Positions 21,672 to 33,076 of a stretch of 64,000 nucleotides of DNA are shown one piece after another (the first letter of the stretch is position 1; every line of letters starts with the position of its first letter). The notes under the pieces were generated by a model that saw only the letters and a program-made list of their open reading frames with translations, was not told the origin of the DNA and ran no database searches. The stretch comes from Zea mays. Its lineage: Eukaryota > Streptophyta > Magnoliopsida > Poales > Poaceae. The stretch lies in the NCBI RefSeq assembly GCF_902167145.1, contig NC_050096.1:270156622-270220621 (forward strand), given 5' to 3'. The translations under genes and the position numbers were made by a program.

Positions 21672-24053
21672 ATGGATCCTAAGGGGAAGGGAATTGTGAT
21701 CAACGACAAGGAGAAGGAGTCCTTCGTCAACGAGCCAAGGGATGACAAGTCCAATGACTCGGGCTCGGGCCACAAGCGAAAAGATGGGAAGAAGAAGAAG
21801 ACAAGACGCATCAAGGAGATCGTCTACTACGACAGCGATGAGTCCTCTTCTTCCCAAAAGGACGACGACCACGACAAACAAAAGACGGTTAACTCAAACT
21901 TTTCTTTTGATTATTCGCGCATTCCATATAGCTCAAATGCTCATTTGCTCCCCATTCCACTTGGCAAGCCTCCTCACTTTGATGGAGAGGACTACGGATT
22001 TTGGAGTCACATAATGCGTACTCACCTATTTTCTCTCCATCCAAGCATTTGGGAGATTGTGGAAAGTGGAATGAAATTTGATAGCTCGGATAGCCCTTCA
22101 TTCATTAATGAGCAAATCCATAAGAATGCACAAGCTACCACTGTTCTTCTAGCTTCATTATGCAGGGATGAATATAACAAAGTGAGCGGCTTGGATAACG
22201 CCAAGCAGATCTGGGACACCCTCAAGATTTCTCATGAGGGGAATGACGTTACCTTGCTCACCAAAATGGAGTTGGTGGAAGGCGAGCTTGGAAGATTCGC
22301 GATGATAAGGGGCGAGGAGCCAACTCAGACATACAACCGGCTCAAGACCCTTATCAACAAAATAAGGAGCTACGGAAGCACGCGATGGACGGACCACGAC
22401 GTCGTCCGACTAATGCTCAGGTCCTTTACCGTTCTTGATCCTCATTTGGTGAATAATATTCGTGAGAATCCCAGGTACACCAAAATGTCGCCCGAAGAAG
22501 TCCTAGGAAAATTCGTCAGCGGGCGAATGATGATCAAGGAGGCAAGGTATGTGGACGACGCCTTGAATGGACCGATCAACGAGCCGCAACCTTTTGCTCT
22601 CAAAGCCACAAGGAGCAAGGAGGCGCTACCCAGCAAGGTGGCGCAAATTGAGGCAGCCGGTCTTAATGATGAAGAAATGGCCCTCATCATCAAGAGATTC
22701 AAGACGGTGCTAAAGGGTCGCAATGGACAGCCGAGCAAGACTAAGACCAAGGGGAAGCGATCATGCTTCAAATGCGGTAAGCTTGGTCATTTTATTGCTA
22801 ACTGTCCTGATAATGAAAGTGACCAGGAAAAGGGGAACAAAAGGGAGAAGAAGAAGCACTACAAGAAAGCCAAGGGCGAGGCGCATCTAGGCAAGGAGTG
22901 GGATTCGGATTGCTCCTCCTCCGACTCCGACAATGAGGGACTCGCCGCCACCGCCTTCAACAAATCGGCCCTCTTCCCCAACGAGCGTCACACGTGTCTC
23001 ATGGCTAAGGAGAAGAAAGTAAGTACTCGAAACTCTACTTATGCTTCTTCTAGTGATAATGATTCCAGTGACGATGATGAAATAGACTATTCTAGTGTAT
23101 TTAAAGGTCTAGATAGAATTACAATTGGCAAAATTAATGAATTAATTGATGCATTGAATGAGAAGGATAAACTCTTAGAGAAACAAGAGGATTTATTGTA
23201 TGAAGAGCATGATAAATTTTTAGAAGCTCAAAAATCTCATGCTCTAGAAGTTAAAAGAAATGAGATGCTTACTTGTGAATTATCTTCATGCCATGAAACA
23301 ATTTCTAAATTAAAGAGCATTAACGATGAGTTGAATGTTAAGATAGAAATAGCTAGTAAATCAACAACTTGTGTAGAAAATGTTGCTATTTGCAATAGAT
23401 GTAAAGAATTTGATATTGATGCTTGTAGTGAACACATAGCCTCTATTGCAAGGTTAAATAATGAAGTGGCTAGTCTTAATGACCAACTTAAGACTAGCAA
23501 AAGTGAATTTGATAAGTTAAAATTTGCAAGGGATGCTTACACAATAGGAAGACATCCCTCAATTAAGGATGGGCTTGGCTTCAAGAGGGAAGCCAAGAAC
23601 TTAACAAGCCATAAGACTCCCATCTCCACCAAGGAGAAAGGGAAGGCTCCTATGGCTAATAGTGTTAAGAAGAATCATGCTTTCATGTACTATGATAGGA
23701 GATATTCTAGAAATGCTTTTAGAGGTCATGATGTTTTTGATTCACATGCTTATGACTCTTATGCTATGACTGCTTCTAGCTCTCATGTTATGCATGGTAG
23801 AAATGGGCTTAGAAGAAATGTTGTTCATCAAATGCCTAGAAGAAATGTTGTTAGGAAAGTAGTGAATGAACCTTCTACAATTTATTGTGCTTTGAATGCT
23901 TCCTTTGAAATTTGTAGAAAGGATAAGAAAATTGTTGCTAGAAAGTTAGGGGCAAAATGCAAAGGTGATAAAACTTGCATTTGGGTCCCTAAGGAAATTG
24001 TGACTAACCTTGTAGGACCCAACAAGAGTTGGGTACCTAAGTCCCAAGCCTAA
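21672..24053 (+). CDS. gag: Copia 1 Gag (capsid/nucleocapsid)
   Basis: 793 residues. It forms the virus-like particle in the cytoplasm and packages element RNA. The N-terminus is Lys/Asp/Ser-rich. Residues about 100-300 are the copia-type capsid region ([53 protein letters not shown]). A CCHC knuckle [14 protein letters not shown] lies at residues 365-378. Acidic Ser/Asp stretches and a long Lys/Glu/Leu coiled coil (about 500-570) follow, typical of the large Gag of the SIRE/Maximus group. ATG 21672 is 50 bp after the LTR and is the first in frame. It ends with TAA; pol follows 7 nt later in the +1 frame. Confidence 0.93.
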   Translation: MDPKGKGIVINDKEKESFVNEPRDDKSNDSGSGHKRKDGKKKKTRRIKEIVYYDSDESSSSQKDDDHDKQKTVNSNFSFDYSRIPYSSNAHLLPIPLGKPPHFDGEDYGFWSHIMRTHLFSLHPSIWEIVESGMKFDSSDSPSFINEQIHKNAQATTVLLASLCRDEYNKVSGLDNAKQIWDTLKISHEGNDVTLLTKMELVEGELGRFAMIRGEEPTQTYNRLKTLINKIRSYGSTRWTDHDVVRLMLRSFTVLDPHLVNNIRENPRYTKMSPEEVLGKFVSGRMMIKEARYVDDALNGPINEPQPFALKATRSKEALPSKVAQIEAAGLNDEEMALIIKRFKTVLKGRNGQPSKTKTKGKRSCFKCGKLGHFIANCPDNESDQEKGNKREKKKHYKKAKGEAHLGKEWDSDCSSSDSDNEGLAATAFNKSALFPNERHTCLMAKEKKVSTRNSTYASSSDNDSSDDDEIDYSSVFKGLDRITIGKINELIDALNEKDKLLEKQEDLLYEEHDKFLEAQKSHALEVKRNEMLTCELSSCHETISKLKSINDELNVKIEIASKSTTCVENVAICNRCKEFDIDACSEHIASIARLNNEVASLNDQLKTSKSEFDKLKFARDAYTIGRHPSIKDGLGFKREAKNLTSHKTPISTKEKGKAPMANSVKKNHAFMYYDRRYSRNAFRGHDVFDSHAYDSYAMTASSSHVMHGRNGLRRNVVHQMPRRNVVRKVVNEPSTIYCALNASFEICRKDKKIVARKLGAKCKGDKTCIWVPKEIVTNLVGPNKSWVPKSQA

Positions 24054-24060
24054 ATTTGCC

Positions 24061-27000
24061 TTGCAGGTTTATGCATCCGGGGGTTCAAGCTGGATTATCG
24101 ACAGCGGATGCACAAACCATATGACGGGGGAGAAGAAGATGTTCACCTCCTACGTCAAGAATAAAGATTCCCAAGATTCAATTGTATTCGGTGATGGGAA
24201 TCAAGGCAAGGTAAAAGGTTTAGGTAAAATTGCAATTTCTAATGAGCACTCCATATCTAATGTATTTTTAGTAGAGAGTCTTGGATATAATTTGCTATCT
24301 GTTAGTCAATTATGTCATATGGGGTATAACTGTCTATTTACAAATGTAGATGTGTCTGTCTTTAGAAGAAGTGATGGTTCACTAGCTTTTAAGGGTGTAT
24401 TAGACGGCAAACTTTATTTAGTTGATTTTGCAAAAGAAGAGGTCGGTCTAGATGCATGCTTAATAGCTAAGACTAGCATGGGCTGGCTGTGGCATCGCCG
24501 CTTAGCACATGTGGGGATGAAGAACCTCCACAAACTTCTAAAGGGAGAACATGTGATAGGTCTAACCAATGTTCATTTCGAAAAAGATAGACCTTGTGCA
24601 GCTTGTCAAGCAGGGAAACAGGTGGGAGGAGCACATCACAGCAAGAATGTGATGACCACTTCAAGACCCCTGGAGCTGCTGCATATGGACCTCTTCGGAC
24701 CCGTCGCCTATCTGAGCATAGGAGGGAGTAAGTATGGTTTAGTTATTGTTGATGACTTTTCCCGCTTCACTTGGGTGTTCTTTTTGCAGGATAAGTCTGA
24801 AACCCAAGGGACCCTCAAGCGCTTTCTCAGGAGAGCTCAAAATGAGTTTGAGCTCAAGGTGAAGAAGATAAGGAGCGACAACGGGTCCGAGTTCAAGAAC
24901 CTTCAAGTGGAGGAGTTCCTTGAAGATGAAGGAATCAAGCACGAGTTCTCCGCTCCCTACACACCACAGCAAAATGGTGTGGTAGAGAGGAAGAACAGGA
25001 CACTCATCGACATGGCGAGGACGATGCTAGGAGAGTTCAAGACCCCCGAGTGCTTTTGGACGGAAGCCGTTAACACTGCTTGCCACGCCATCAACAGGGT
25101 CTACCTTCATCGCCTCCTCAAGAAGACGTCGTATGAGCTACTAACCGGTAACAAACCCAATGTATCGTACTTTCGTGTATTTGGGAGTAAATGCTACATT
25201 CTAGTGAAGAAGGGTAGAAATTCTAAGTTTGCACCCAAAGCTGTAGAAGGGTTTTTATTAGGTTATGACTCAAATACAAAGGCGTATAGAGTCTTCAACA
25301 AATCATCGGGTTTGGTTGAAGTCTCTAGCGACGTTGTATTTGATGAGACTAATGGCTCTTCAAGAGAGCAAGTTGTTGATTGTGATGATGTAGATGAAGA
25401 AGATGTTCTGACAGCCGCTATACGAACCATGGCGATTGGAGAAGTGCGGCCACAGGAACAAGATGAGCAAGATCAACCCTCTTCCTCAATTATGGTGCAT
25501 CCCCCGACTCAAGACGATGAACAGGTTCATCATAAGGAGGCGTGTGATCAAGGGGGAGCACAAGATGATAACGTGATGGAGGAAGAAGCGCAACCGGCAC
25601 CTCCAACCCAAGTTCGAGCGATGATTCAAAGGGATCATCCCGTCGACCAAATTCTGGGTGACATTAGCAAGGGAGTAACTACTCGATCTCGATTAGTTAA
25701 TTTTTGTGAGCATTACTCCTTTGTCTCTTCTATTGAGCCTTTCAGGGTAGAAGAGGCCTTGCTAGATCCGGACTGGGTGTTGGCCATGCAAGAGGAGTTA
25801 AACAACTTCAAGCGCAATGAAGTTTGGACACTGGTGCCTCGTCCGAAGCAAAATGTTGTGGGAACCAAGTGGGTGTTCCGCAACAAACAGGACGAGCACG
25901 GGGTGGTGACGAGGAACAAGGCTCGACTTGTGGCAAAAGGTTATGCCCAAGTCGCAGGTTTGGATTTCGAGGAGACCTTTGCTCCTGTGGCTAGGCTAGA
26001 GTCAATTCGAATCTTGCTAGCATATGCCGCTCACCATTCTTTCAGGTTGTACCAAATGGATGTGAAGAGCGCTTTCCTCAACGGGCCAATCAAGGAGGAG
26101 GTGTACGTGGAGCAACCCCCGGGCTTTGAGGATGAACGGTACCCCGACCATGTGTGTAAGCTCTCTAAGGCGCTCTATGGACTTAAGCAAGCCCCAAGAG
26201 CATGGTATGAATGCCTTAGAGATTTCTTAATTGCTAATGCTTTCAAGGTTGGGAAAGCCGATCCAACTCTTTTTACTAAGACTTGTGATGGTGATTTGTT
26301 TGTGTGCCAAATTTATGTCGATGACATAATATTTGGTTCTACTAACCAAAAGTCTTGTGAAGAGTTTAGCAGGGTGATGACGCAGAAATTCGAGATGTCA
26401 ATGATGGGCGAGTTAAACTACTTCCTTGGGTTCCAAGTGAAGCAACTCAAGGACGGCACCTTCATCTCTCAAACGAAGTACACGCAAGATCTGCTAAAGC
26501 GGTTTGGGATGAAGGACGCCAAGCCCGCAAAGACGCCGATGGGAACCGACGGACACACCGACCTCAACAAAGGAGGTAAGTCCGTTGATCAAAAAGCATA
26601 CCGGTCAATGATAGGTTCTTTGCTTTATTTATGTGCTAGTAGACCGGACATTATGCTTAGTGTATGCATGTGTGCTAGATTTCAATCCGATCCTAAGGAG
26701 TGTCACTTAGTGGCGGTGAAGCGAATTCTTAGATATTTGGTTGCTACGCCTTGCTTCGGGCTCTGGTATCCAAAGGGGTCTACCTTTGACTTAGTTGGAT
26801 ACTCAGACTCCGACTATGCTGGATGTAAGGTCGATAGGAAGAGTACATCGGGGACGTGCCAATTCTTAGGAAGGTCCCTGGTGTCATGGAACTCTAAGAA
26901 ACAAACATCCGTTGCCCTATCCACCGCTGAGGCCGAGTACGTTGCCGCAGGTCAGTGTTGCGCGCAACTACTTTGGATGAGGCAAACCCTCCGGGACTTT

Positions 27001-27267
27001 GGCTACAATCTGAGCAAAGTCCCACTCCTATGTGACAATGAGAGTGCTATCCGCATGGCGGAGAATCCTGTTGAGCACAGCCGCACAAAGCACATAGACA
27101 TCCGGCATCACTTTTTGAGAGACCACCAGCAAAAGGGAGATATCGAAGTGTTTCATGTTAGCACCGAGAACCAGCTAGCCGATATCTTCACTAAGCCTCT
27201 AGATGAGAAGACCTTTTGCAGGTTGCGTAGTGAGCTAAATGTCTTAGATTCGCGGAACTTGGATTGA
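24061..27267 (+). CDS. pol: Copia 1 Pol (protease, integrase, reverse transcriptase, RNase H)
   Basis: 1068 codons open from TTGCAG at 24061, with no ATG at the start, so it is probably made by frameshifting, splicing or as part of a fusion. Order is typical of copia. Protease: D14-S-G ([10 protein letters not shown]). GAG-pre-integrase: WHRRLAHVG and CAACQAGKQ. Integrase triad: D210 (HMDLFGPV), D273 (RSDNGSEF) and E309 (NGVVERKN), with 35 residues between the last two. Reverse transcriptase: [36 protein letters not shown] and YVDD at 752-755. RNase [11 protein letters not shown] with D916, STAEAEY, CDNESAI and HIDIRHHF. All key residues are present, so the element looks capable of transposing. 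Confidence 0.93.
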   Translation: MQVYASGGSSWIIDSGCTNHMTGEKKMFTSYVKNKDSQDSIVFGDGNQGKVKGLGKIAISNEHSISNVFLVESLGYNLLSVSQLCHMGYNCLFTNVDVSVFRRSDGSLAFKGVLDGKLYLVDFAKEEVGLDACLIAKTSMGWLWHRRLAHVGMKNLHKLLKGEHVIGLTNVHFEKDRPCAACQAGKQVGGAHHSKNVMTTSRPLELLHMDLFGPVAYLSIGGSKYGLVIVDDFSRFTWVFFLQDKSETQGTLKRFLRRAQNEFELKVKKIRSDNGSEFKNLQVEEFLEDEGIKHEFSAPYTPQQNGVVERKNRTLIDMARTMLGEFKTPECFWTEAVNTACHAINRVYLHRLLKKTSYELLTGNKPNVSYFRVFGSKCYILVKKGRNSKFAPKAVEGFLLGYDSNTKAYRVFNKSSGLVEVSSDVVFDETNGSSREQVVDCDDVDEEDVLTAAIRTMAIGEVRPQEQDEQDQPSSSIMVHPPTQDDEQVHHKEACDQGGAQDDNVMEEEAQPAPPTQVRAMIQRDHPVDQILGDISKGVTTRSRLVNFCEHYSFVSSIEPFRVEEALLDPDWVLAMQEELNNFKRNEVWTLVPRPKQNVVGTKWVFRNKQDEHGVVTRNKARLVAKGYAQVAGLDFEETFAPVARLESIRILLAYAAHHSFRLYQMDVKSAFLNGPIKEEVYVEQPPGFEDERYPDHVCKLSKALYGLKQAPRAWYECLRDFLIANAFKVGKADPTLFTKTCDGDLFVCQIYVDDIIFGSTNQKSCEEFSRVMTQKFEMSMMGELNYFLGFQVKQLKDGTFISQTKYTQDLLKRFGMKDAKPAKTPMGTDGHTDLNKGGKSVDQKAYRSMIGSLLYLCASRPDIMLSVCMCARFQSDPKECHLVAVKRILRYLVATPCFGLWYPKGSTFDLVGYSDSDYAGCKVDRKSTSGTCQFLGRSLVSWNSKKQTSVALSTAEAEYVAAGQCCAQLLWMRQTLRDFGYNLSKVPLLCDNESAIRMAENPVEHSRTKHIDIRHHFLRDHQQKGDIEVFHVSTENQLADIFTKPLDEKTFCRLRSELNVLDSRNLD

Positions 27268-28063
27268 ATTGTAGCATACATGTGTTTATGCATTTGATCA
27301 GGTTCATTCTGCATTTTGTTGCTTATTGTGGTGCTCAAGTTGTACCAACACTCCCTGGACCTCACAAGTCCGTTGCAAAGTGATGCACATGTTTAGGGGG
27401 AGATGTGTTACAACTTGACCCTTTGAGACTAACCATTTGCTTGAGTTTGCTTGATTTAGTCTCGAAGGAGGATTGAAAGGGAAAAGGTGGACTTGGACCA
27501 TGAAAGACTTCCACTGCACTCCGATAAGAGGGTAACTAATTCCAAGTTCATCTCATGAAATCTTATTGCCATTTGCTCTTAATTGAAGACTTTGGTGAGG
27601 CAATGGGGTTAAAAGGCCAAGATTAATCCCGTTTTGGTGCTTGATGCCAAAGGGGGAGAAAATAAAGGCCAAAGCGATAAATGGATCAGCTACCACTTGA
27701 GAGATTTTGAAAATAGTAGGATAGAGTTTTTGTTTTGTCAAAAGCTTTTATTGTCTCTTATTGTCTCTATTGTCAAAAGTTGGCTTCTTGTGGGGAGAAG
27801 TATTGAGTATGGGAAATAGGGGGAGTTTTTGAAATCTTTGATCAATCTCTTTTGGAATGACTCTCTTTATACTTCAACATGTGTGTTTGACTTAGAGATA
27901 GAGATTTGAGTTTGATTTGCAAAAACAAACCAAGTGGTGGCAAAGGATGATCCATATATGCCAAAATTGAATAAAACCAATTTGAGTTTTTATTTGAAGT
28001 GATTTTGCACTTGTTCTAGTTGCTTTATGTTGTGTTGGCATAAATCACCAAAAAGGGGGAGAT
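27268..28063 (+). other. Copia 1 3' non-coding region and polypurine tract
   Basis: 796 bp after pol with no coding signal; no env-like frame. The tract AAAAAGGGGGAGAT (28050-28063) directly precedes the 3' LTR. A second AAAGGGGGAGAA purine block lies near 27650, a possible extra plus-strand primer. Confidence 0.8.
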
Positions 28064-29334
28064 TGAAAGGGAAATGTGCCCTTGGGCCATTTCTAAGTAT
28101 TTTGGTGATTGAGTGCAAACACAAGTGCTTAAATGTGAAAATATGCCCATGGATGGACAAGTTGCAAATCACAAGTTAAGGTATGTTTCTAAGCCTTAGT
28201 ACATTGGTTTTGTGTACTAATATATTTGTCTAAGTGTTAGAAACAGAAAGAAGAAGAAGAAGAGAAGACTTGGCTGTGTGCAGCCAAGGGGCTGCTTCGG
28301 TTTGGGGCACCGGACTGTCCGGTGGTGCACCGGACAGTGTCCGGTGGTGCACCGGACAGTGTCCGGTGCGCCAGGCTGCCTCGGCCGAAGAGGCCGCTCT
28401 CGGTTTTTTCTCCGGCGACTTCGGCTAAAATTCACCGGACTGTCCGGTGAGCACCGGACTGTCCGGTGAGCCAACGGTCGGCCGGGCCAACGGTCGGCCG
28501 CGCGATCGGCGCGCGACACGTGGCCGAGCCAACGGTCGGAAGGAAGCACCAGACTGTCCGGTGTGCACCGGACTGTCCGGTGCGCCAGATCTGCAACGGT
28601 CGGCAACGGTCGGCTTCGCCATTTAAGGAAACAAATCGGGCACCGGACAGTGTCCGGTGTGCACCGGACTGTCCGGTGCGCCACGAGACAGAAGGCAAAG
28701 ATGGCCTTCCAGATTTGTTCCCAACGGCTCCTAGCTGCCTTGGGGCTATAAAAGGGACCCCTAGGCGCATGGAGGAAAACACCAAGCATTCCTTGAGCAC
28801 TCTTGATCACTCACACATCAATCTCGCGCACTTGTTCAACATTCTAGTGATTTGAGCTCCGTTCTAGTGTGCTAGTCTTTTGAGCTCAAGTCTGGGTCTT
28901 GTGTGTGCGTATTCGCTGTGATCTTTGTGTCGTGTGTGAGTTGCTAATCCCTCCCTTGCTCTGTGATTCTCTGTGAACATCTTTTGTAAGGGCGAGAGGC
29001 TCCAAGTTGTGGAGATTCCTCGCAAACAGGATTAAGAAAAGAAAAGCAAGAACACTGTGGTATTCAAGTTGATCATTGGATCACTTGAGAGGAGTTGAGT
29101 GCAACTCTCGTCCGTTGGGACGCCACAACGTGGAGTAGGCAAGTTTTGTACTTGGCCGAACCACGGGATAACCACTGTGTCATCTCTGTGATTGGATTCT
29201 TGTGGTTATTGTGTTTTGACTCCTCTCTAGCCACTTGGCATAAACTGTGCTAACACTTAACAAGTTTTTGTGGCTTAAGTTTTGAAGTTTTTACAGGATC
29301 ACCTATTCACCCCCCCCCCCTCTAGGTGCTTTCA
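28064..29334 (+). repeat. 3' LTR of copia 1
   Basis: 1271 bp. Differences seen against the 5' LTR: one base in a GTCCGGTG repeat near 28552, one near 29028, one near 29131, and the length of the C-run near 29311. This level implies a very recent insertion. Confidence 0.95.
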
Positions 29335-31236
29335 CATCCCCTCGTCGGTGGTCACCCAAGACGGTGACCACCAGTTCGATGGTGGGGAGAAGCGAGCCGG
29401 GCTGCGGCCTCTGCCCCTCCCTCAGCTTCAAGGATGTTCATCATCAGTGCTGGGGAGGGGAGTGCACCGAGTTGGGGCCTGTCTCCGCGCGGGCAGCGGC
29501 CCGCTCCTTCCCTCAGTGATCGGGGGGAAGGGCGTTCGTCGTTCGTGGCGCTGGCAACTGCCGCGTGCCCGGCTCCCTGGCCTGAGCGGCTCTGGCGCTA
29601 CTTCCGGTGCCACCTCCCACCGAGGCAGTCGGAAGAGGTTTCTCTACCGACGGGATAGTCGGTGCCACCCGCGGACTGACCTCCGACTCTTTGGCCTTCT
29701 GCTTGTCCTCGCCCCTCGAGTGGGGGCGTGGGCGAGGAGCTCATCGCAGCAGCGTCCGTCCTGAGGTCATCACTGCTGCTGTTTGGCCACTTCGGAGCGG
29801 GGGGGGCGTCGGCGAGCCACCAGGGGTTTTGTCGCCCCGCAGGCCCTCCAACGTGGGGGGTTGTTCGTACCTGCGGGGGTGGAACCGGAGTTCCGTTTGT
29901 AATGGCACCTTGAGTGCCGGTGTTTGTTCATTGTGGCTGTCGGGGCCTGAACATGTAGGTATTTTTGGGTGTAATACCATGTTTTTCCCTCATTTTCGAG
30001 CACTGGGACTCGCCTATCGGCTAGCCGAACCGCTTAACCAAATGTGAGTTGCTCTGTGCGGAAGGTGACGAGTGAGGTATCCGTATCCCGGAGGCGTAGG
30101 AATCCCTCGGCTGGGTCAGCCTTGCCACCCGAGGCTTCACTTGTTTAGTCAAAGAAACCCTCGGTCGCTCTGCGATGAGCCGGAGCCGGAGGTAGCGGTG
30201 CCAGCACGGACAGAGGCGAAGTTGGCTCGAAAAAGGGAGCTTCGTCGGCCGGAGCCTGGCCGGGCCGTCCACTGGCGGGACCGGCGCCGGAGTCGGGTTG
30301 CCGAGGCCATGAGCCGGGCTGGTGTCCTCGAGGGACAGCTGGCTGAGGCTTCGGGGCGGCCGGCCGAGGCGTCTGCTTGGGCCGGGTTCTTGGAGGAGAC
30401 CCTGGCGGCGATGGCCCGGGCGTGGTGCTGACGTCGTCCTTCGGTGTAGCCCCCGAGGCCTCGGAGATCCTTCGCCTGTGTTGCCGTCCGAGGCTCGGTC
30501 GGACTTCGACGAAGGTGGAGTTGACGCCGAGGGTGCTGCTGCTCCCTCTCCATCAACACCTGAGCCTGCAGGATTGGTTCGCCTATAGTATGCATGTGTT
30601 TTTTGCGGCCCCGAGGCCCAAACATACTGTCGTCGTGTTGTAAAGCTGCGTTTCTTTTCCCCTTGTTTCGAGTATCAAGACTTGCTTGTCGGTGGCAAAA
30701 TCGTTCATCCGAGCGAGAATTACTTCTCACGGAAGGTGATGAGTGAGGTATCCGTATCCCGGAGGCGTAGGAGTCCCTCGGCTCGGTCAGCCTTGCCGCT
30801 TACGCGTACCCTCACTCGTCCGTAGGATTCTTTTGTCTACATGGTCGAGATGGCACGAGAAATCGTTTCGGCAGAAGAGTCTTCGGGCGTTAAGACTTGT
30901 TCGGTCAGTAGAACCGTTTATCCGAGCGTGAGTTACTTATCGCAGAAGGTGATGAGTGAGGTATCCGTATCCTGGAGGCGTAGGAGTCCCTCGGCTCGGT
31001 CAGCCTTGCCTGCTTACGTGTACTCTGTCGTTTTCAGGATCCCACCATCGAAGTAATCAAAAAACACGAAAAATGTTCTGGCCGAAAGACTTTTTTCTAG
31101 GAAAATTTTGACGCAGAGGGGGTTCGCCCCTTCTAGCCCCCGAGGGAGGGTTGGGCTTTGCCGAGGCAAGGCTGACCCTTCCTTGATGGTTAGACTTCAT
31201 ATGCGAACGAGGTATATGAACAGCTTGAAAACATCT
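29335..31236 (-). other. Tat gypsy 3' non-coding region, proximal part
   Basis: 1.9 kb between the copia insertion and the pol stop. It contains three dispersed copies of an about 68-bp unit at 30059-30126, 30731-30797 and 30943-31010. No convincing protein is seen; open frames on either strand are GC-bias artefacts. Confidence 0.6.
30059..31010. repeat. Three dispersed direct repeats of about 68 bp
   Basis: Units at 30059-30126, 30731-30797 and 30943-31010 share GAAGGTGA(C/T)GAGTGAGGTA, then TCCGTATCC, GGAGGCGTAGGA and GGTCAGCCTTGCC. Weaker similarity extends about 40 bp upstream (ATCCGAGCG..AGTTACT). Confidence 0.85.
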
Positions 31237-32381
31237 TAAGGGTAGAAACGACGTAGCTGTCGAATGTTCCAAGCGTTGTTGTAGACCTCGCCTTGACTGT
31301 TGGCCAGCTTGTATGTTCCGGGCTTCAAAACCTTGGCGATGATGAATGGCCCTTCCCAGGGAGGCGTGAGCTTGTGCCGCCCTCAGGCATCTTGTCGTAG
31401 TCGAAGCACCAAGTCGCCCACCTGGAGGTCTCGGGACCGAACCCCTCAGGCGTGGTAGCGTCGCAGGGACTGCTGATACCGCGTCGAGTGTAGTAAGGCC
31501 ATGTCCCGAGCCTCTTCCAGCTGGTCTAGTGAGTCTTCTCGGTTGGTCTGGTTGCGTCGGTCGTCGTAGGCCCTCGTCCTTGGGGAACCGTATTCTAAGT
31601 CTGTGGGCAAGATGGCATCGACCCCGTAGACTAGAAAGAACGGCGTGAAGCCCGTGGCTCGACTTGGCGTCGTCCTCAGGCTCCAGACCACCAAGGGGAG
31701 TTCCTTCATCCATCGCCTGCCGAACTTTTGGAGGTCGTTGTAGATCCTCGGCTTGAGTCCTTGCAGAATCATGCCGTTGGCACGCTCTACCTGCCCATTC
31801 GTCATGGGGTGAGCCACGGCGGCCCAGTCCACCCGGATGTGGTGATCCTCGCAGAAGTCCAGGAACTTTCTGCCGGTGAACTGGGTGTCGTTGTCGGTGA
31901 TGATGGAGTTTGGGACCCCGAAGCGATGGATGATGTTGGTGAAGGATGCCACCGCCTGTTCGGACCTGATGCCGATTAGGGGTCGGACCTCGATCCACTT
32001 GGAGAATTAGTCGATGGCGACCAGCAGGTGCGTGTAGTCCCCGGGTGCCTTCTGCAAGGGACTGACGAGGTCCAGACCCCACACAGCAAACGACCAGGTG
32101 ATGGGTATTGTTTGCAGAGCCTGAGCGGGTAGGTGCGTCTGCCTTGCGTAGAATTGACACCCTTGGCAGGTGCGGACAATTCTAGTGGCGTCGGCCACCG
32201 CGGTCGGCCAGTAGAAACCTTGTCGGAAAGCGTTTCCAACAAGGGCTCGAGGCGCTGCGTGGTGACCGCAAGCTCTCGAGTGTATTTCTTGTAAGAGTTC
32301 CTGGCCTTCGGCGATGGATATGCATCGCTGGAAGATGCCGGAGGGGCTGCGGTGGTAGAGCTCCTTCATGTCACCCAGCAA
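31237..32381 (-). pseudogene. Tat gypsy integrase
   Basis: The N-terminal HHCC module (EIHSRACGHHAAPRALV ... CQGCQFYARQ) is followed by the core with D (WGLDLVSP), D (IITDNDTQF) and E (NGQVERANG), and the C-terminal part (GDLVLRLRQ, GPFIIAKVL, NIRQLRRFYP). Its reaction is strand transfer of cDNA into the genome. In-frame stops lie at about 32009 (within IDxFSKW) and near 31388, so it cannot be made whole. No chromodomain is seen, in line with a non-chromovirus. Confidence 0.85.
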
Positions 32382-32649
32382 GACGAATGACTTGGCGCGC
32401 CGCGCCAGTCACCGAGCTTCGGCTCGGTCGAGGGGCAGCTCTCCTCGGTGGAGATATTGCAGGTATGGGGTCTGCCAGTTCCGATTAGGCGTGACCCCAT
32501 TCCGCTCTTCCTCGATGCGCCGAGTCTCACGCTCGGTAGCCGGGGGTGCCTCGGGCTGAGTCGAGGGTGCCTCGGGCTCGGTCGTGTCGCTGGTCTTGAC
32601 CGAGGGTTGATGTAGGTCTCGGGAGAAGATGTCCGGGGGAACCGTTGTT

Positions 32650-33076
32650 TGCCCCGAAGCTATCTTTGCCAGCTCGTCCGTAGTCTCGTTGTATCATCGG
32701 GCGACGTGGTTGACCTCGAGCCCGTAGAACTTGTCTTCCAGGCACCGAACCTCGTCGCAGTAGGCTTCCATCTTCGGGTCGCGGCAGTGGGAGTTCTTCA
32801 TGATTTGGTCGATGACAAGCTGCGAGTCACCGCGAGCGTCGAGGCGTCGGACCCCTAGCTCGAGGGCGATGCGCAACCCGTTGACCAGAGCCTCGTACTC
32901 AGCCACGTTGTTTGGACGCCGGGAAATGGAGGCGCAGCCCGTAGCGAAGGTGCTTCCCGAGGGGCGAGATGAAGAGCAGGCCCGCGCCTGCCCCTGTTTT
33001 CATCAGCGACCCATCGAAAAACATGGTCTAGAGTTCCGGTTGGATCGGAGCTGCCGGAAGCTAGGTGTCGACCCAT
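32650..33076 (-). pseudogene. Tat gypsy second RNase H (archaeal-type)
   Basis: MFFDGSLMKTGAGAGLLF with the first catalytic Asp is followed, after one extra base in a run of three at 32911-32913 (T on plus, A on minus), by VAEYEALVNGLRIALELG with the catalytic Glu and LDARGDSQLVIDQI with the next Asp. A second, separate RNase H after the RT-linked one is the known hallmark of the plant Tat lineage. Confidence 0.75.

Larger units (their letters stand above)
20350..29334 (+). mobile_element. Intact Ty1/copia element 1 (Opie/Ji-like)
   Basis: 8985 bp with LTRs 20350-21621 and 28064-29334, primer site, gag, pol, purine tract and a perfect 5-bp target duplication CATCC (20345-20349 and 29335-29339). 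gag (793 codons) and pol (1068 codons) have no internal stop. I count three substitutions plus a C-run length change between the LTRs. LTR and protein features match the Opie/Ji group (SIRE/Maximus lineage) of maize; the exact family name is my recollection. It sits in the non-coding part of the Tat gypsy element, in the opposite orientation. Confidence 0.95.
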
